In this document: piece after piece, positions 16,831 through 26,128 of the stretch | How positions within the stretch are numbered: position 1 is the stretch's first letter | Layout of the letters: every line of letters starts with the position of its first letter | Assembly (NCBI RefSeq): GCF_039531165.1 | Contig: NZ_BAAAPN010000035.1 | Coordinates: forward strand, 1 to 64,000 | Direction of reading: 5' to 3' | DNA: 64,000 nucleotides | From: Nostocoides_A vanveenii | Lineage (GTDB): Bacteria; Actinomycetota; Actinomycetes; Actinomycetales; Dermatophilaceae | Translations under genes and position numbers: made by a program | The notes under the pieces: generated by a model | What the model was told of the DNA's origin: nothing | Databases searched by the model: none | What the model saw: only the letters and a program-made list of their open reading frames with translations

Positions 16831-18084
16831 TCAACGCACCGCGGTCGCTGCGGCCTCCGAGCGCCGGATCAGCAGGCCGAGCAGCACGACCGCGACGGCG
16901 AGCAGGGCACAGAACTGAGCCAGGCGGGCATACCCCCATTGGTCGACGACGACCCCGGCGAGCGCGCCGCCAGAGGCGGCCGCCATGCCCATGACCAGGT
17001 CCGACACGCCCTGGGCGCCGGCCCGCCTCGGGATCGGGATGCTCGCGACGAGCAGGGTCGAGCCGCTGACGAGGGTGGCCGACCAGCCGACACCGAGAAC
17101 GAACAGGCCCAGCGCCAGATCGTGGGAGTAGCCGATCGCGCTTCGGCCGGCGAGGAAGGTCGCGAGTAGGAGCAGCAGTCCGCCACCAATGGCGACGCGT
17201 CCGGCGCCCACCCGGTCGACCGCGATCCCCATCAGCGGGGAGAGCGCGAACATCCCGAGAATATGGCCGCTGATGACGAAGCCGACGATCTCAAGGGAGG
17301 CATGGCCGTGCACCATGTGCAGCGGGGTCATGACCATCAGGCTGACCATCACCATGTGGCCGAGCGCGGTCACACCCACCGCGGCTGTGGCCCGCCGCGA
17401 CGCGCGGATCGCACTCAGCCCGCGGCGCACCGAGCCGCGAGCCGGCTCCTCGTCGACGGGGGCCAGGGCTCGCGCGAGCAGGAGCGGGTCGGGGCGTAGC
17501 CGGGCCCACATGACGACCGCGCCGACGGTCAGCACGATGGCGCTGATGACGAAGGGTCCGGCGAGTTCGTCGACCCCGAGGGCGCGAGCCAGCGGCCGGG
17601 CGGGAGCCGTCAGGTTCGGCCCGAGGACCGACCCGACCGTGGTCACCCAGACCACCAGGCTCAGGTCGCGCCCGCGGTGGGCGGGCAGCGCGAGGTCGGC
17701 TGCGGCATACCGGGCGGCGCTATTGGCGGCGGTCGCGCAGCCGAGCAGCACGCAGCCGGCCAGCAGCAGGGCGAAGGAGCCGGCGACCGCAGCGGCAACG
17801 ATGCCGAGCGCGCCGAGGACGGCAACCGCATACGCGAAGGTCAGGCTGGGGCGTCGGCCGGCGCGATGGGCGAGTGCGGCGACCGGAATGGCAAAGAGAG
17901 CGGCGCCCAGAGTCTGGAATGTCCCGCCGAGTCCGGCGAAATCTGTTCTGCCCGAGATCTTTTCGGCGAGGATGGAGCCGACGGTCGCGCCAGCGGCCAG
18001 GCCGACACCGCTGAGCACTTGGGTGACCATCAGCGTCCGGACCGTATGCCGTTGGGCCGCCTCCCGGTCCAGGGTCACCGTCAC
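16831..18084 (-). CDS. MFS transporter, substrate unknown
   Basis: 417 residues with about 12 hydrophobic segments. The cytoplasmic loop between helices 2 and 3 carries the MFS motif A-like AHRAGRRPSLTFAYA. A long central loop (DPLLLARALAPVDEEPARGS) separates the halves. It diverges from the ABC exporter operon at 18185. Likely an exporter of small molecules; nothing in the sequence fixes the substrate. Confidence 0.8.
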   Translation of the reverse strand: MTVTLDREAAQRHTVRTLMVTQVLSGVGLAAGATVGSILAEKISGRTDFAGLGGTFQTLGAALFAIPVAALAHRAGRRPSLTFAYAVAVLGALGIVAAAVAGSFALLLAGCVLLGCATAANSAARYAAADLALPAHRGRDLSLVVWVTTVGSVLGPNLTAPARPLARALGVDELAGPFVISAIVLTVGAVVMWARLRPDPLLLARALAPVDEEPARGSVRRGLSAIRASRRATAAVGVTALGHMVMVSLMVMTPLHMVHGHASLEIVGFVISGHILGMFALSPLMGIAVDRVGAGRVAIGGGLLLLLATFLAGRSAIGYSHDLALGLFVLGVGWSATLVSGSTLLVASIPIPRRAGAQGVSDLVMGMAAASGGALAGVVVDQWGYARLAQFCALLAVAVVLLGLLIRRSEAAATAVR

Positions 18085-18184
18085 CCGCCCACCCTAGGAG
18101 TGCGCTGCACCCATGACAAAGCTCATGGACCGAAGGTGACGGGCGGCCCAAGACGGCACGGTCGCCCGGCGCGAGGGTTGAGCC

Positions 18185-19126
18185 ATGACCACCGCAACCC
18201 TCGCTCCCCACCGCCCCGCCATCGGCGCGATCGGTGCTCCCGCGATCGCCCTGACCGGGCTCACCAAAACCTTCGGCACGGTCCAGGCCGTCCGCGGGAT
18301 CGACCTGCACGTCGCCCAGGGCGAGGTGCTCGCCTTCCTCGGCCCCAATGGGGCCGGCAAGACCACGACCATCGACATGGTGCTCGGACTCGCCGAACCC
18401 ACGAGTGGCTCCGCCGAGGTGTTCGGCTTCGAGCCGGGCGAAGCCATCCGTCGCGGCCTGGTCTCGGCCGTCATGCAGACCGGCGGGCTACTCAAGGACC
18501 TGACGGTTCGCGAGACCATCGCCTACACCGCGTCGCTCTTCCCCAGCGCCCGGCCCGTCGATGAGGTGCTGGCCGCGGCCGGCCTGACCGATCTGGCCGG
18601 TCGCTCGGTCGGCAAGTGCAGCGGCGGCGAGCAGCAGCGCCTGCGCTTCGCCATGGCCCTGGTCAGCGACCCGCAGCTGCTGATCCTCGACGAGCCGACC
18701 ACCGGGATGGACGTCAACGCCCGGCATGCCTTCTGGGAGCACATCCGCGCCGAGGCCGCCACCGGCCGCACGATCATCTTCGCGACGCATTATCTGCAGG
18801 AGGCCGACGAGTACGCCGACCGGATCGTCCTGGTCCGCAGCGGTCGCATCGTCGCCGACGGCACGCCGGCGCAGCTGAAGGCCCACGGCAACGGGCGGAC
18901 CGTCCGCGCCACCTGGCCCGGTGTCAGCGCCGACGATCTGCGCGATGTGCCCGGCATCGACCACGCCGATATCCGCGGGGACATCCTCACCGCCTCGGCG
19001 ACCGACTCCGACGCCCTGGCCCGTCACTTGCTCCTCCACACCCCCGCCCACGACCTCGAAGTCACCGCCCGCGGCCTCGACGAGGCCTTCATCGCGCTCA
19101 CCGCGACCGAAACCGAAGAGAACTGA
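18185..19126 (+). CDS. ABC exporter ATP-binding protein (DrrA type)
   Basis: 313 residues. Walker A FLGPNGAGKTTTIDMVLGL, signature GKCSGGEQQRLRFAMAL (Cys before SGGEQ), Walker B LLILDEPTTGMD, and H-loop IFATHYLQEADEYADR are all intact. The C-terminal ~80 residues are the usual DrrA-type extension. The stop codon is followed 1 nt later by the permease ATG, so the two form one transporter. With the kinase and regulator downstream this resembles self-regulated drug- or cell-envelope-stress exporters. Confidence 0.93.
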   Translation: MTTATLAPHRPAIGAIGAPAIALTGLTKTFGTVQAVRGIDLHVAQGEVLAFLGPNGAGKTTTIDMVLGLAEPTSGSAEVFGFEPGEAIRRGLVSAVMQTGGLLKDLTVRETIAYTASLFPSARPVDEVLAAAGLTDLAGRSVGKCSGGEQQRLRFAMALVSDPQLLILDEPTTGMDVNARHAFWEHIRAEAATGRTIIFATHYLQEADEYADRIVLVRSGRIVADGTPAQLKAHGNGRTVRATWPGVSADDLRDVPGIDHADIRGDILTASATDSDALARHLLLHTPAHDLEVTARGLDEAFIALTATETEEN

Positions 19127-19127
19127 C

Positions 19128-19943
19128 ATGACCACGACAGTGATCGACCCCCGTGCCCGTCGCGCCCCCCTCGGCGGCGTCAGCCCCACCCTGGCCGGCA
19201 TCGAGCTGCGCCGAATCCTGCGCAACCGGCGCACGATGATCTTCACGCTGATCTTCCCGGTCGTGATGTTCCTGTTCATCTCCGCCCAGATCAAGGGCGC
19301 GGACGACTCCATGGGCCCGACCGTGATCGCCAATGTCGGCGCCTACGTCATGGTGAGCATGGCGCTCTACGGCGCCGTCATGGCGACCACCAGCGCCGGC
19401 GCGTCGGTCTCCGTCGAACGCGCCTCCGGCTGGTCGCGCCAGCTGCGGCTGACGCCATTGCGGCCCACGGCATACGTGCTGTTGAAGGTGGTGCTCGCGC
19501 TGGTCGTGGGCGCCTTGGCAACCAGCGTCACCTTCGCCGTCGGCGAGTTGACCGGCAGTGCCCACCTCGGCGCGGGCTCCGCCCTCCTCTCGGCCGCGCT
19601 GATCATCCTCGGCTCGCTCGTCTTCGCCGCCTTCGGACTGTTCATGGGGTATCTGCTGCCGAGCGAGAACGCGATGCAGTTCCTCGGGCCGGTGCTGGCC
19701 GTCCTGTCGATCTTCGGCGGCATCTTCAGCGCTCCGATCGACCCGTCCTCGACGTATGGCCAGATCGCCTCCCTCACACCGATCTACGGCCTCTCGCAGG
19801 TCGCCCACTGGCCGCTCACGCTGACCACGTCCGGCACTCATGATCCCTTCGACATCTCGTGGGTGATCAATATGGTCGCCTGGGGGGCAATCTTCGTCGC
19901 GGGGGCGGTCTGGCGCTTCCGCAAGGACACCGCCCGGGTGTGA
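19128..19943 (+). CDS. ABC-2 type permease
   Basis: 271 residues from ATG 19128. Six hydrophobic segments, starting with MIFTLIFPVVMFLFIS; the central motif GWSRQLRLTPLRPTAYVLLK and GLFMGYLLPSENAMQFLGP are characteristic of ABC-2 permeases. Partner of the preceding ATPase. Confidence 0.92.
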   Translation: MTTTVIDPRARRAPLGGVSPTLAGIELRRILRNRRTMIFTLIFPVVMFLFISAQIKGADDSMGPTVIANVGAYVMVSMALYGAVMATTSAGASVSVERASGWSRQLRLTPLRPTAYVLLKVVLALVVGALATSVTFAVGELTGSAHLGAGSALLSAALIILGSLVFAAFGLFMGYLLPSENAMQFLGPVLAVLSIFGGIFSAPIDPSSTYGQIASLTPIYGLSQVAHWPLTLTTSGTHDPFDISWVINMVAWGAIFVAGAVWRFRKDTARV

Positions 19944-19954
19944 CACTGTCCCGT

Positions 19955-21094
19955 ATGACGCGGCTCCCGGCCCTGTCCTCGCTCGAGGGCGAGGACCGGG
20001 ACCGCGCAATTTCGCACCTGGCTCGGCTCGCGCTCGTCGGTGTCTGGCTGATCTTCTTGTTGGAGCCGTTAGCGGCGGCCTGGTCGGCGCGCTCGGGCGT
20101 ACGCGGGCAACTCGGCCTCGCCGCCACCGTCCTTTTCGCACTGCTCTATATGTGGCACTTCGAGAGGTCACGCGCCTTCGACGCGAGTACCGACGGCCTC
20201 GTCGGTCAGCGGGTCACCTCCCGACGATGGCCGCGGTATGCCGTTCTGGTCGCCCTGACCGTCGCCGTCACCTTGCTCATCGGGCAGCCGGGCACGGCGA
20301 CCTGGGTCTTCCTAGCCGTCTCCGGCCTGTGGACGATGCCCATGCCCTACGCCCTGGCGATCGGCCTGGCACTCGCGGGGGGCTACGAGACGCTCGTGCG
20401 CGTCCTGGACGGGTGGAATCGGCATACGGGCGTCTCGTTGTCCATCGTCATGGCGATGCTGGCGGTGAGCGCGGCGCGGCTCGCGATGCGCCGCACGGCC
20501 GATCTGTCGGCGGCTCGCCGCGAGAACGCCCGGCTGGCAGTGGAGGAGGAGCGGCACCGGCTGGCCCGGGACATCCACGACATCCTCGGTCATTCCCTGA
20601 CCGTCATCACCGTCAAGGCCGAGCTCGCCGGGCGCCTCCTTGACGTCGACGCCGAGCGGGCGCGGGCCGAGATCGCCTCGGTGGAGGCGTTGGCGCGGGA
20701 GGCGTTGGCCGATGTGCGCGGCGCGGTCGTCGGGGTGCGGGAGATCTCCCTCGCCGGTGAGTTGGCGTCGGCGCGACAGGCCCTGACGGCGGCCGGCATC
20801 ACCCCGCGCCTGCCGACGGCCGTGGACGCGGTTGACCCCGGGCTCAAGGAACTGTTCGCCTGGACGGTGCGCGAGTCGGTCACCAATGTGGTGCGCCACT
20901 CGGGGGCGTCGACCTGTCGAATCGACTTGGAGCCCAAGCGCATTGTCGTGCGCGACGACGGCCGCGGAGCGCACGGCGGCGCCCAGGGCAGTGGCCTGCG
21001 CGGGCTGCGCGAGCGGGCGCGTTTGGTCGGGGCGAGCGTGACGACATCGTCCGCCGGCGAAAACGGATTCGAGGTCGTCGTCGCCGGGAAGTAG
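19955..21094 (+). CDS. Sensor histidine kinase, NarL/DesK family (HisKA_3)
   Basis: 379 residues from ATG 19955, 11 nt after the permease. Five or so membrane segments occupy residues ~25-180. The HisKA_3 dimerisation region has the phospho-acceptor in RLARDIHDILGHSLTVI; the N box (VRESVTNVVRHSG) and G boxes (VVRDDGRGA, GSGLRGLRERA) of the ATPase are complete. It should phosphorylate the regulator encoded next. Location in the exporter operon suggests it senses the exporter's cargo or membrane state. Confidence 0.92.
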   Translation: MTRLPALSSLEGEDRDRAISHLARLALVGVWLIFLLEPLAAAWSARSGVRGQLGLAATVLFALLYMWHFERSRAFDASTDGLVGQRVTSRRWPRYAVLVALTVAVTLLIGQPGTATWVFLAVSGLWTMPMPYALAIGLALAGGYETLVRVLDGWNRHTGVSLSIVMAMLAVSAARLAMRRTADLSAARRENARLAVEEERHRLARDIHDILGHSLTVITVKAELAGRLLDVDAERARAEIASVEALAREALADVRGAVVGVREISLAGELASARQALTAAGITPRLPTAVDAVDPGLKELFAWTVRESVTNVVRHSGASTCRIDLEPKRIVVRDDGRGAHGGAQGSGLRGLRERARLVGASVTTSSAGENGFEVVVAGK

Positions 21095-21118
21095 CGTTGG
21101 CGACAAGGGGGTGTGGCG

Positions 21119-21727
21119 ATGGCCATTCGCGTTGTCCTGGTCGACGACCAGGCGCTGGTCCGGGGCGCCCTTGCCGCGCTGCTCGACCTCGAGATCGACC
21201 TCACGGTCGTCGGCGAGGCGTCCTCGGCGACCGAAGCGATCGCCCTGGCGGCGTCGGTGACACCCGATGTCGTGCTGATGGATGTCGACATGCCCGGGAT
21301 GGACGGTATCGAGGCGACCGCGGCGCTGCGTGCCAGCGGGTCGACCGCACGGGTGCTGATCGTGACCACCTACGGCCGCCCGGGCTACTTGCGGCGGGCC
21401 CTACAGGCCGGTGCCTGCGGATTTGTCGTCAAGGACACCCCGGCGCGGCTGCTCGCCGACGCCGTGCGGCGCGTTCATACCGGAATGCGCGTGGTGGACC
21501 CGGCGCTGGCGATGGACTCGCTGATCGCCGGCGATTCACCGCTGACGGCGCGGGAGGCGGACGTGCTGCGGGCTGTCCTGGACGGCGGGTCGATCACCGA
21601 TATCGCTGCGGCCGTGCACCTTTCGGAAGGAACGGTGCGCAATCACCTGTCCAATGTCATCGGCAAGACGAATGCCCGCAATCGCGCCGACGCCGCTCGA
21701 GTCGCCCAGGAGAACGGCTGGCTCTGA
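21119..21727 (+). CDS. NarL/DesR-type response regulator
   Basis: 202 residues if started at ATG 21119, which has AAGGGGG at proper distance; GTG 21113 is a possible alternative. The receiver domain contains VLVDDQALVRGAL and the phosphoacceptor in VVLMDVDMPGMDG; the LuxR HTH is LTAREADVLRAVLDGGS, then IAAAVHLSEGTVRNHLSNV. Pairs with the kinase upstream and probably controls the four-gene operon. Confidence 0.93.
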   Translation: MAIRVVLVDDQALVRGALAALLDLEIDLTVVGEASSATEAIALAASVTPDVVLMDVDMPGMDGIEATAALRASGSTARVLIVTTYGRPGYLRRALQAGACGFVVKDTPARLLADAVRRVHTGMRVVDPALAMDSLIAGDSPLTAREADVLRAVLDGGSITDIAAAVHLSEGTVRNHLSNVIGKTNARNRADAARVAQENGWL

Positions 21728-21778
21728 CGCCACTGCGCCGCGTCACGGTCCCCACCAGTAGGCATCGACGGTCGTACC

Positions 21779-22441
21779 TCAGCCGCCTCCATTGGCGGAC
21801 GTGAGCGCCTGCGCGCTCTCCACGGGACTCGAACCGAAGGCCAGCGTCAGCCCGAGCCCGATCATCACCACGGCGATGAGCGCGTCCAGGGCTCGCCACG
21901 CGCTCGCCCGGGCGAAGATGGGAGCGAGCAGGCGGGCACCGAAACCGAGCCCCGTGAACCACATAAGCGAGGCAGTCACCGCACCCACGGCGAACCACCA
22001 GCGCCACGCTCCCTGGGTCGCGCCCACCGAGCCGAGGAAGACGAGCGTGTCCAGATAGACGTGCGGATTGAGCCAGGTGAAGGCCAGAGTGGTCAGCAGC
22101 GCCGTCCGCAGGGCCGTCGGCCCGCCGCCGGTCGCCGCTTCCAGGTGGTCGGCCCGGCGGGCCCGGCGCGCTGCCAGCAATCCATAGCCGATCAGGAAGG
22201 CCGCCCCGATGATCCGAACCACGGTCAGCAGCGTGGGCGCCGCCGTGACCAGGGCCCCCACCCCCGCCACACCGGCCACGATCAGGACGGCATCCGAGAC
22301 CGCACAGATCGCGACGATTGGCAGCACATGCTCGCGCTTGATGCCCTGCCGAAGTACATAGGCGTTCTGCGCGCCGATGGCGATGATCAAGGCCGCACCG
22401 GTGAGCAGGCCGGTCAATGCCGCGGTCCAGGGGGATTCCAT
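21779..22441 (-). CDS. lysE: LysE/ArgO-family amino-acid exporter
   Basis: 220 residues with six hydrophobic segments. The N-terminal IAIGAQNAYVLRQGIKREHV is the LysE/ArgO signature, and TLAFTWLNPHVYLDTLVFLG is the conserved fourth-helix region. It exports basic amino acids (lysine, arginine) by proton motive force. It is divergent from a LysG-type regulator across 70 bp, the classical lysE/lysG arrangement of Corynebacterium. Confidence 0.93.
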   Translation of the reverse strand: MESPWTAALTGLLTGAALIIAIGAQNAYVLRQGIKREHVLPIVAICAVSDAVLIVAGVAGVGALVTAAPTLLTVVRIIGAAFLIGYGLLAARRARRADHLEAATGGGPTALRTALLTTLAFTWLNPHVYLDTLVFLGSVGATQGAWRWWFAVGAVTASLMWFTGLGFGARLLAPIFARASAWRALDALIAVVMIGLGLTLAFGSSPVESAQALTSANGGG

Positions 22442-22511
22442 GAGGTGACGGTAGGCGCGGTGCCATCATCAGCACCAACGCCGATTACTTATGAATCATT
22501 AGCATTGCTGT

Positions 22512-23447
22512 ATGGAAGCGTCCCTGGATCAGCTGCGCACGCTCGCCGCCGTCGTGGACGAGGGCACCTTCGACGCCGCGTCCGCGGCGCTGGGCGTCAC
22601 CCCGTCCGCGGTCAGCCAACGGATCAAGGCGCTGGAGACGAGCGTCGGCCGGGTGCTGATCACCCGGACCAAACCCGTGCGGGTGACCGGCCCCGGAGCC
22701 GCGGTGCTCCGGCTCGCCCGCACCACGACACGGCTGGCCGACGACACGGCATACGACCTCGGGCTGGGGGGCGGCGCGGGCTCCGCCCGCCTGCCCATCG
22801 CCGTCAACGCCGACTCGCTCGCAACGTGGTTACTCCCCGCGCTCGCGCGGATGCCCGCGCGACAACGAGCGGTCTTCGATGTGCACATCGACGACCAGGA
22901 CCGGACGTATGAGCTGTTCACCTCCGAGTCCGTGCTCGCGGCGGTGACATCGATCGATCGGCCCGTCGCCGGGTGCGCGGTCACCCCGCTGGGGTCGATG
23001 CGCTATCTCGCGGTGGCCTCCCCCGACTTCGCCGCCGCCGCGCTGCCCGACGGCCTGACCGACGCGGCGGTGGCCGACGCGCCCCTGATCGTCTTCAACC
23101 GCAAGGACACGCTTCAGCACCGGTTCATCCAGCAGGTGACTGGCGAATCCCTCACGCCACCAACGCATTTCCTGCCCTCGACGGCGGACTTCCTGAACGG
23201 CATACGGCTGGGCATGGGGTGGGGGATGGTCCCGGAGCTTCAGGCGGAGGGTGAAATGGCGCGCGGCACGGTCGTGGCGCTCGCGCCCGATCGGCCGATG
23301 GACGTGCCGCTGTTTTGGCAGGTATGGCCGCTGGACTCGCCGCCCCTGCGCGCCCTGACCGAGGTGGTCCTCGCCGCAGCCGACGTGCACTTACGGCCCA
23401 CGGCGTCGCACGGCGTCCGCGGGTGGGGTCCAGCGACGAGGGCCTAG
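22512..23447 (+). CDS. lysG: LysR-type regulator LysG/ArgP
   Basis: 311 residues. N-terminal HTH: LDQLRTLAAVVDEGTFDAAS, then VTPSAVSQRIKALE, matching LysG/ArgP; a periplasmic-fold effector domain follows. It is expected to activate lysE when intracellular Lys/Arg/His is high. The 70-bp divergent region contains the AT-rich ATTACTTATGAATCATTAG (near 22484-22502), a plausible LysR-type site. Confidence 0.92.
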   Translation: MEASLDQLRTLAAVVDEGTFDAASAALGVTPSAVSQRIKALETSVGRVLITRTKPVRVTGPGAAVLRLARTTTRLADDTAYDLGLGGGAGSARLPIAVNADSLATWLLPALARMPARQRAVFDVHIDDQDRTYELFTSESVLAAVTSIDRPVAGCAVTPLGSMRYLAVASPDFAAAALPDGLTDAAVADAPLIVFNRKDTLQHRFIQQVTGESLTPPTHFLPSTADFLNGIRLGMGWGMVPELQAEGEMARGTVVALAPDRPMDVPLFWQVWPLDSPPLRALTEVVLAAADVHLRPTASHGVRGWGPATRA

Positions 23448-23456
23448 GTTGGGGTC

Positions 23457-24539
23457 ATGGCCAAGCCGACTGCCGCCGAGGTGATCGCGGGCGACCGCGC
23501 CGTGCGCGTGTCTTCTCCCGAGCGCGTCATCTACCCCGCGACCGAGACCACGGCGGAGGTCACCAAGGTGATGGTCGCGAAGTATTTCGCGTCGGTCGAC
23601 GACGGCTTGATGCGGGCACTGCGTGGCCGGCCGACCGCCCTGGAACGCTGGACCAAGGGCGTGCTGCCCGGGATGAAGCTGGGAACTGGCCGGCCGGGCG
23701 AGCAGGCCGACGCGTTCTACCAGAAGCGGGTGCCGACTGGGGCGCCGGACTATCTGCAGTCGTGCGAGATTACCTTTCCGTCCGGGCGCACGGCGCGCGA
23801 GGTGTGCCCCACCGAGATCGCTGTGCCGGTGTGGTGCGCGCACATGGGGACACTGACCTTCCATCCCTGGCCGGTTCGGTGCGCCGACGTCGACCGGCCG
23901 GACGAGCTGCGCATCGATCTCGATCCGCAGCCCGGGACGACCTTCGGCGACGCTGTGCGCGTGGCTGGCGTGGCCCGAGAGTTGTTGTCGGATTTGGGGA
24001 TCCGGGGCTTCGTGAAGACAAGCGGTAATCGCGGCGTACACATCTTTGTGCGCATCCGGCCGGACTGGGAGTTCCTCGACGTCCGGCACGCCGCCATCGG
24101 TTTCGGGCGCGCGCTGGAGGCGCGCGACTCCGGCGTGACCACCGCCTGGTGGAAGGAGGAGCGGGGGGCGCGGATCTTTGTCGACTTCAACCAGAACTGC
24201 CGTGACCGGACGATCGCGTCGGCCTATTCGTTGCGCCCGCTGCCGGGCGCGCCGGTCTCGACGCCGGTGACCTGGGAGGAGTTGGCGGGTTTGCGGGACC
24301 CGTCGGCCTTCAACCTGTTCACGGTTCCCGAGCGGCTCGTGGACGGCGATCCCTGGGCCGCGATCGATGACGAGGCGTTCTCGATCGAGCCGCTGCTGCG
24401 CCTGTATGAGGAGTCCGGACTCGGCGAGATGCCCTTCCCGCCGGACTACCCGAAGATGCCCGGCGAGCCGCCGCGCGTGCAGCCGAGCAAGAAGGTCGCC
24501 GCACACTGGGATGCCGACGGCAATCGCCTGGCCGACTGA
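23457..24539 (+). CDS. LigD-type polymerase/primase domain protein (NHEJ)
   Basis: 360 residues, a stand-alone polymerase domain without ligase or 3'-phosphoesterase domain. Archaeo-eukaryotic primase motifs are visible: RIDLDPQPGTTF (metal-binding DxD), KTSGNRGVHIFVRI (S..H motif) and IFVDFNQN (third Asp). Such proteins add nucleotides or fill gaps during non-homologous end joining with Ku and LigD/LigC, which are not in this window. The gene begins 9 nt after the lysG stop but is probably functionally separate. Confidence 0.88.
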   Translation: MAKPTAAEVIAGDRAVRVSSPERVIYPATETTAEVTKVMVAKYFASVDDGLMRALRGRPTALERWTKGVLPGMKLGTGRPGEQADAFYQKRVPTGAPDYLQSCEITFPSGRTAREVCPTEIAVPVWCAHMGTLTFHPWPVRCADVDRPDELRIDLDPQPGTTFGDAVRVAGVARELLSDLGIRGFVKTSGNRGVHIFVRIRPDWEFLDVRHAAIGFGRALEARDSGVTTAWWKEERGARIFVDFNQNCRDRTIASAYSLRPLPGAPVSTPVTWEELAGLRDPSAFNLFTVPERLVDGDPWAAIDDEAFSIEPLLRLYEESGLGEMPFPPDYPKMPGEPPRVQPSKKVAAHWDADGNRLAD

Positions 24540-24689
24540 CTCGCGCCGGTTCCGCGTTAGCGGGGCCGAGGCCGCGAGGTCGCGGGGGCGCCAGGGCAAG
24601 GACGCGAGGACGAGGACGCGGCGTTGGGAGCGCACCGAGTGGCGGGTTGTCGGTGGCCGGTGGGACAGTGGTGGTCGTCCGGAAGCGGT

Positions 24690-24712
24690 GTTATACCCGC
24701 ACCTTGTATAAC
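24690..24712. promoter_or_regulatory. GTTATAC/GTATAAC inverted repeat upstream of ATPase gene
   Basis: Two 7-base arms, GTTATAC (24690-24696) and GTATAAC (24706-24712), are separated by 9 nt and end 16 nt before the ATG at 24729. The AT-rich arms stand out in GC-rich surroundings and could be an operator or promoter element. Confidence 0.45.
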
Positions 24713-24728
24713 GAACTATCCCTGAGGT

Positions 24729-25901
24729 ATGCCTGTGCCGATCCCCAGCCCCTTCACCCCCGGCGCGCTCCCCCACGTCCTCGTCGGCCGGGTGCGCGAG
24801 CGCACCCGGATGGGTGACCTGCTCGCCCGGGTCGCGACCTTCGGTGAGCTGGCCGGCCCACCCGTCGTGCTGCACGCCCCACGGGGTTTGGGCAAGACCT
24901 CCTTGCTGCGCGACACCGAGGACCGCGCGCGGGAACTGGGCTTCGTCACCGCCTGGGTGGCCTGCGCCAAGGGCAGCCCGATGCTCACCGAGCTGGCGAG
25001 TTCGGTGCGCCGCGCGCTGGTCGAGGCCGAGGTGCTCGACGACCGGTCGACCAAGCGTGTGCTGGAGTCGATCGCCGTCGAGTTCGCGATCTTCGGTGTG
25101 TCTCTGTCGACCGAGTTCGCGACAGCCCCGGCCGGAGCCGAGCCACCACCGGCGGCGATCGGCGGGATGGAGCGGGTGCTGCACGAGGCCGCGGTGGCCG
25201 TGCGAGCACGCGGAGGCGCGGGCCTACTCGTCTTGATCGACGAGCTGCATGCTGCGCCCTATGCCGAGCTCGGCGTCCTACTCAACGTCCTGCAGAATCT
25301 CGCGGGCCGGCGCGCCGAGAATCCACTGGCTGTTATGACGGCCGGCCTGCCGTCCACGCCCGAGATGATCATGCGGGCGGCGACCTTCGGCGAGCGCAGC
25401 GAGTTCATCGGGCTGGAACGCTTCGACGAGGCCGACTCGCGCCGGGTTCTGGAGGAGCCGGCGGGCGCGGCGTCAGTCGGCTGGGCGCGCGCCGCCCTCG
25501 ACGCCGGACTCGCCATCGCCGACGGCAACCCCTACCTGCTGCAACTGGTCGGGGACTCGACCTGGCAGGCCGCGGGGCCGGAAGCCGGCGACGTGCTCGA
25601 ACTCGATGACGTCGACGCCGGCTCCGACGGCATGCGCGGCCAGCTCGCCGCGATGTGCCGCGCCCGGTGGGATTCGGCGTCCGAGCTGGAGCAGGCCTTC
25701 CTCTCGGCGATGGCTGAGTATGCCGACGAGATCGTCCCGCGCGACCACATCGCCACCACCATGGGCCGCGAGTCCCGGGCCATCAGCGTGCCGCGGGCGC
25801 GCCTGATCGACCGGGGCGTGATCGAGGCCGCGGGGCGCGGGCGCCTGCGCTTCACCCTCCCGGGCATGGGCGCGTGGATCCGGGAGTTCCAGGCCGGCTG
25901 A
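24729..25901 (+). CDS. AAA_16/STAND-like ATPase of unknown role
   Basis: 390 residues. Walker A HAPRGLGKTSLLRDTEDRA (~45-63), Walker B GLLVLIDELHAAPYAEL (~165-182), sensor-like AVMTAGLPSTPEM, and a C-terminal winged-helix-like segment (YADEIVPRDHIATTMGRES). This is the Orc/Cdc6-like P-loop ATPase layout seen in many stand-alone actinobacterial proteins. No effector domain is attached. Upstream lies an AT-rich inverted repeat and downstream a 43-bp repeat array; the next gene is convergent. Function unknown. Confidence 0.7.
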   Translation: MPVPIPSPFTPGALPHVLVGRVRERTRMGDLLARVATFGELAGPPVVLHAPRGLGKTSLLRDTEDRARELGFVTAWVACAKGSPMLTELASSVRRALVEAEVLDDRSTKRVLESIAVEFAIFGVSLSTEFATAPAGAEPPPAAIGGMERVLHEAAVAVRARGGAGLLVLIDELHAAPYAELGVLLNVLQNLAGRRAENPLAVMTAGLPSTPEMIMRAATFGERSEFIGLERFDEADSRRVLEEPAGAASVGWARAALDAGLAIADGNPYLLQLVGDSTWQAAGPEAGDVLELDDVDAGSDGMRGQLAAMCRARWDSASELEQAFLSAMAEYADEIVPRDHIATTMGRESRAISVPRARLIDRGVIEAAGRGRLRFTLPGMGAWIREFQAG

Positions 25902-25946
25902 CCCGACCGGGTCCCCGCGTCTTCCGTCGAGAGGCCGGTTCAGCCC

Positions 25947-26118
25947 CGTCTGGGTCCCACGCTCCGCGTGGGCGGGGCCGGTTCACGGTCGTCTGGGTCC
26001 CACGCTCTGCGTGGGCGTGGCCGGTTCAGGGTCGTCTGGGTCCCACGCTCTGCGTGGGCGTGGCCGGTTCAGGGTCGTCTGGGTCCCACGCTCTGCGTGG
26101 GCGGGGCCGGTTCAGGGC
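25947..26118. repeat. Four tandem 43-bp hairpin repeats
   Basis: Units start at 25947, 25990, 26033 and 26076 with an exact 43-base period. Each contains CCCACGC-TCT-GCGTGGG (the first has a C for T in the loop), a 7-bp stem, followed by a GGCCGGTTCA box. The array fills the space between two convergent genes and could act as a bidirectional terminator. It lacks unique spacers, so it is not CRISPR. A 20-base sequence just before it (25924-25943) recurs at 35537-35556. Confidence 0.92.
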
Positions 26119-26128
26119 GCAGGTTGCG

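Noticed and set aside
25947..26118. Possible CRISPR array
   Set aside because: Units follow each other with no unique spacers, and there are no cas genes.
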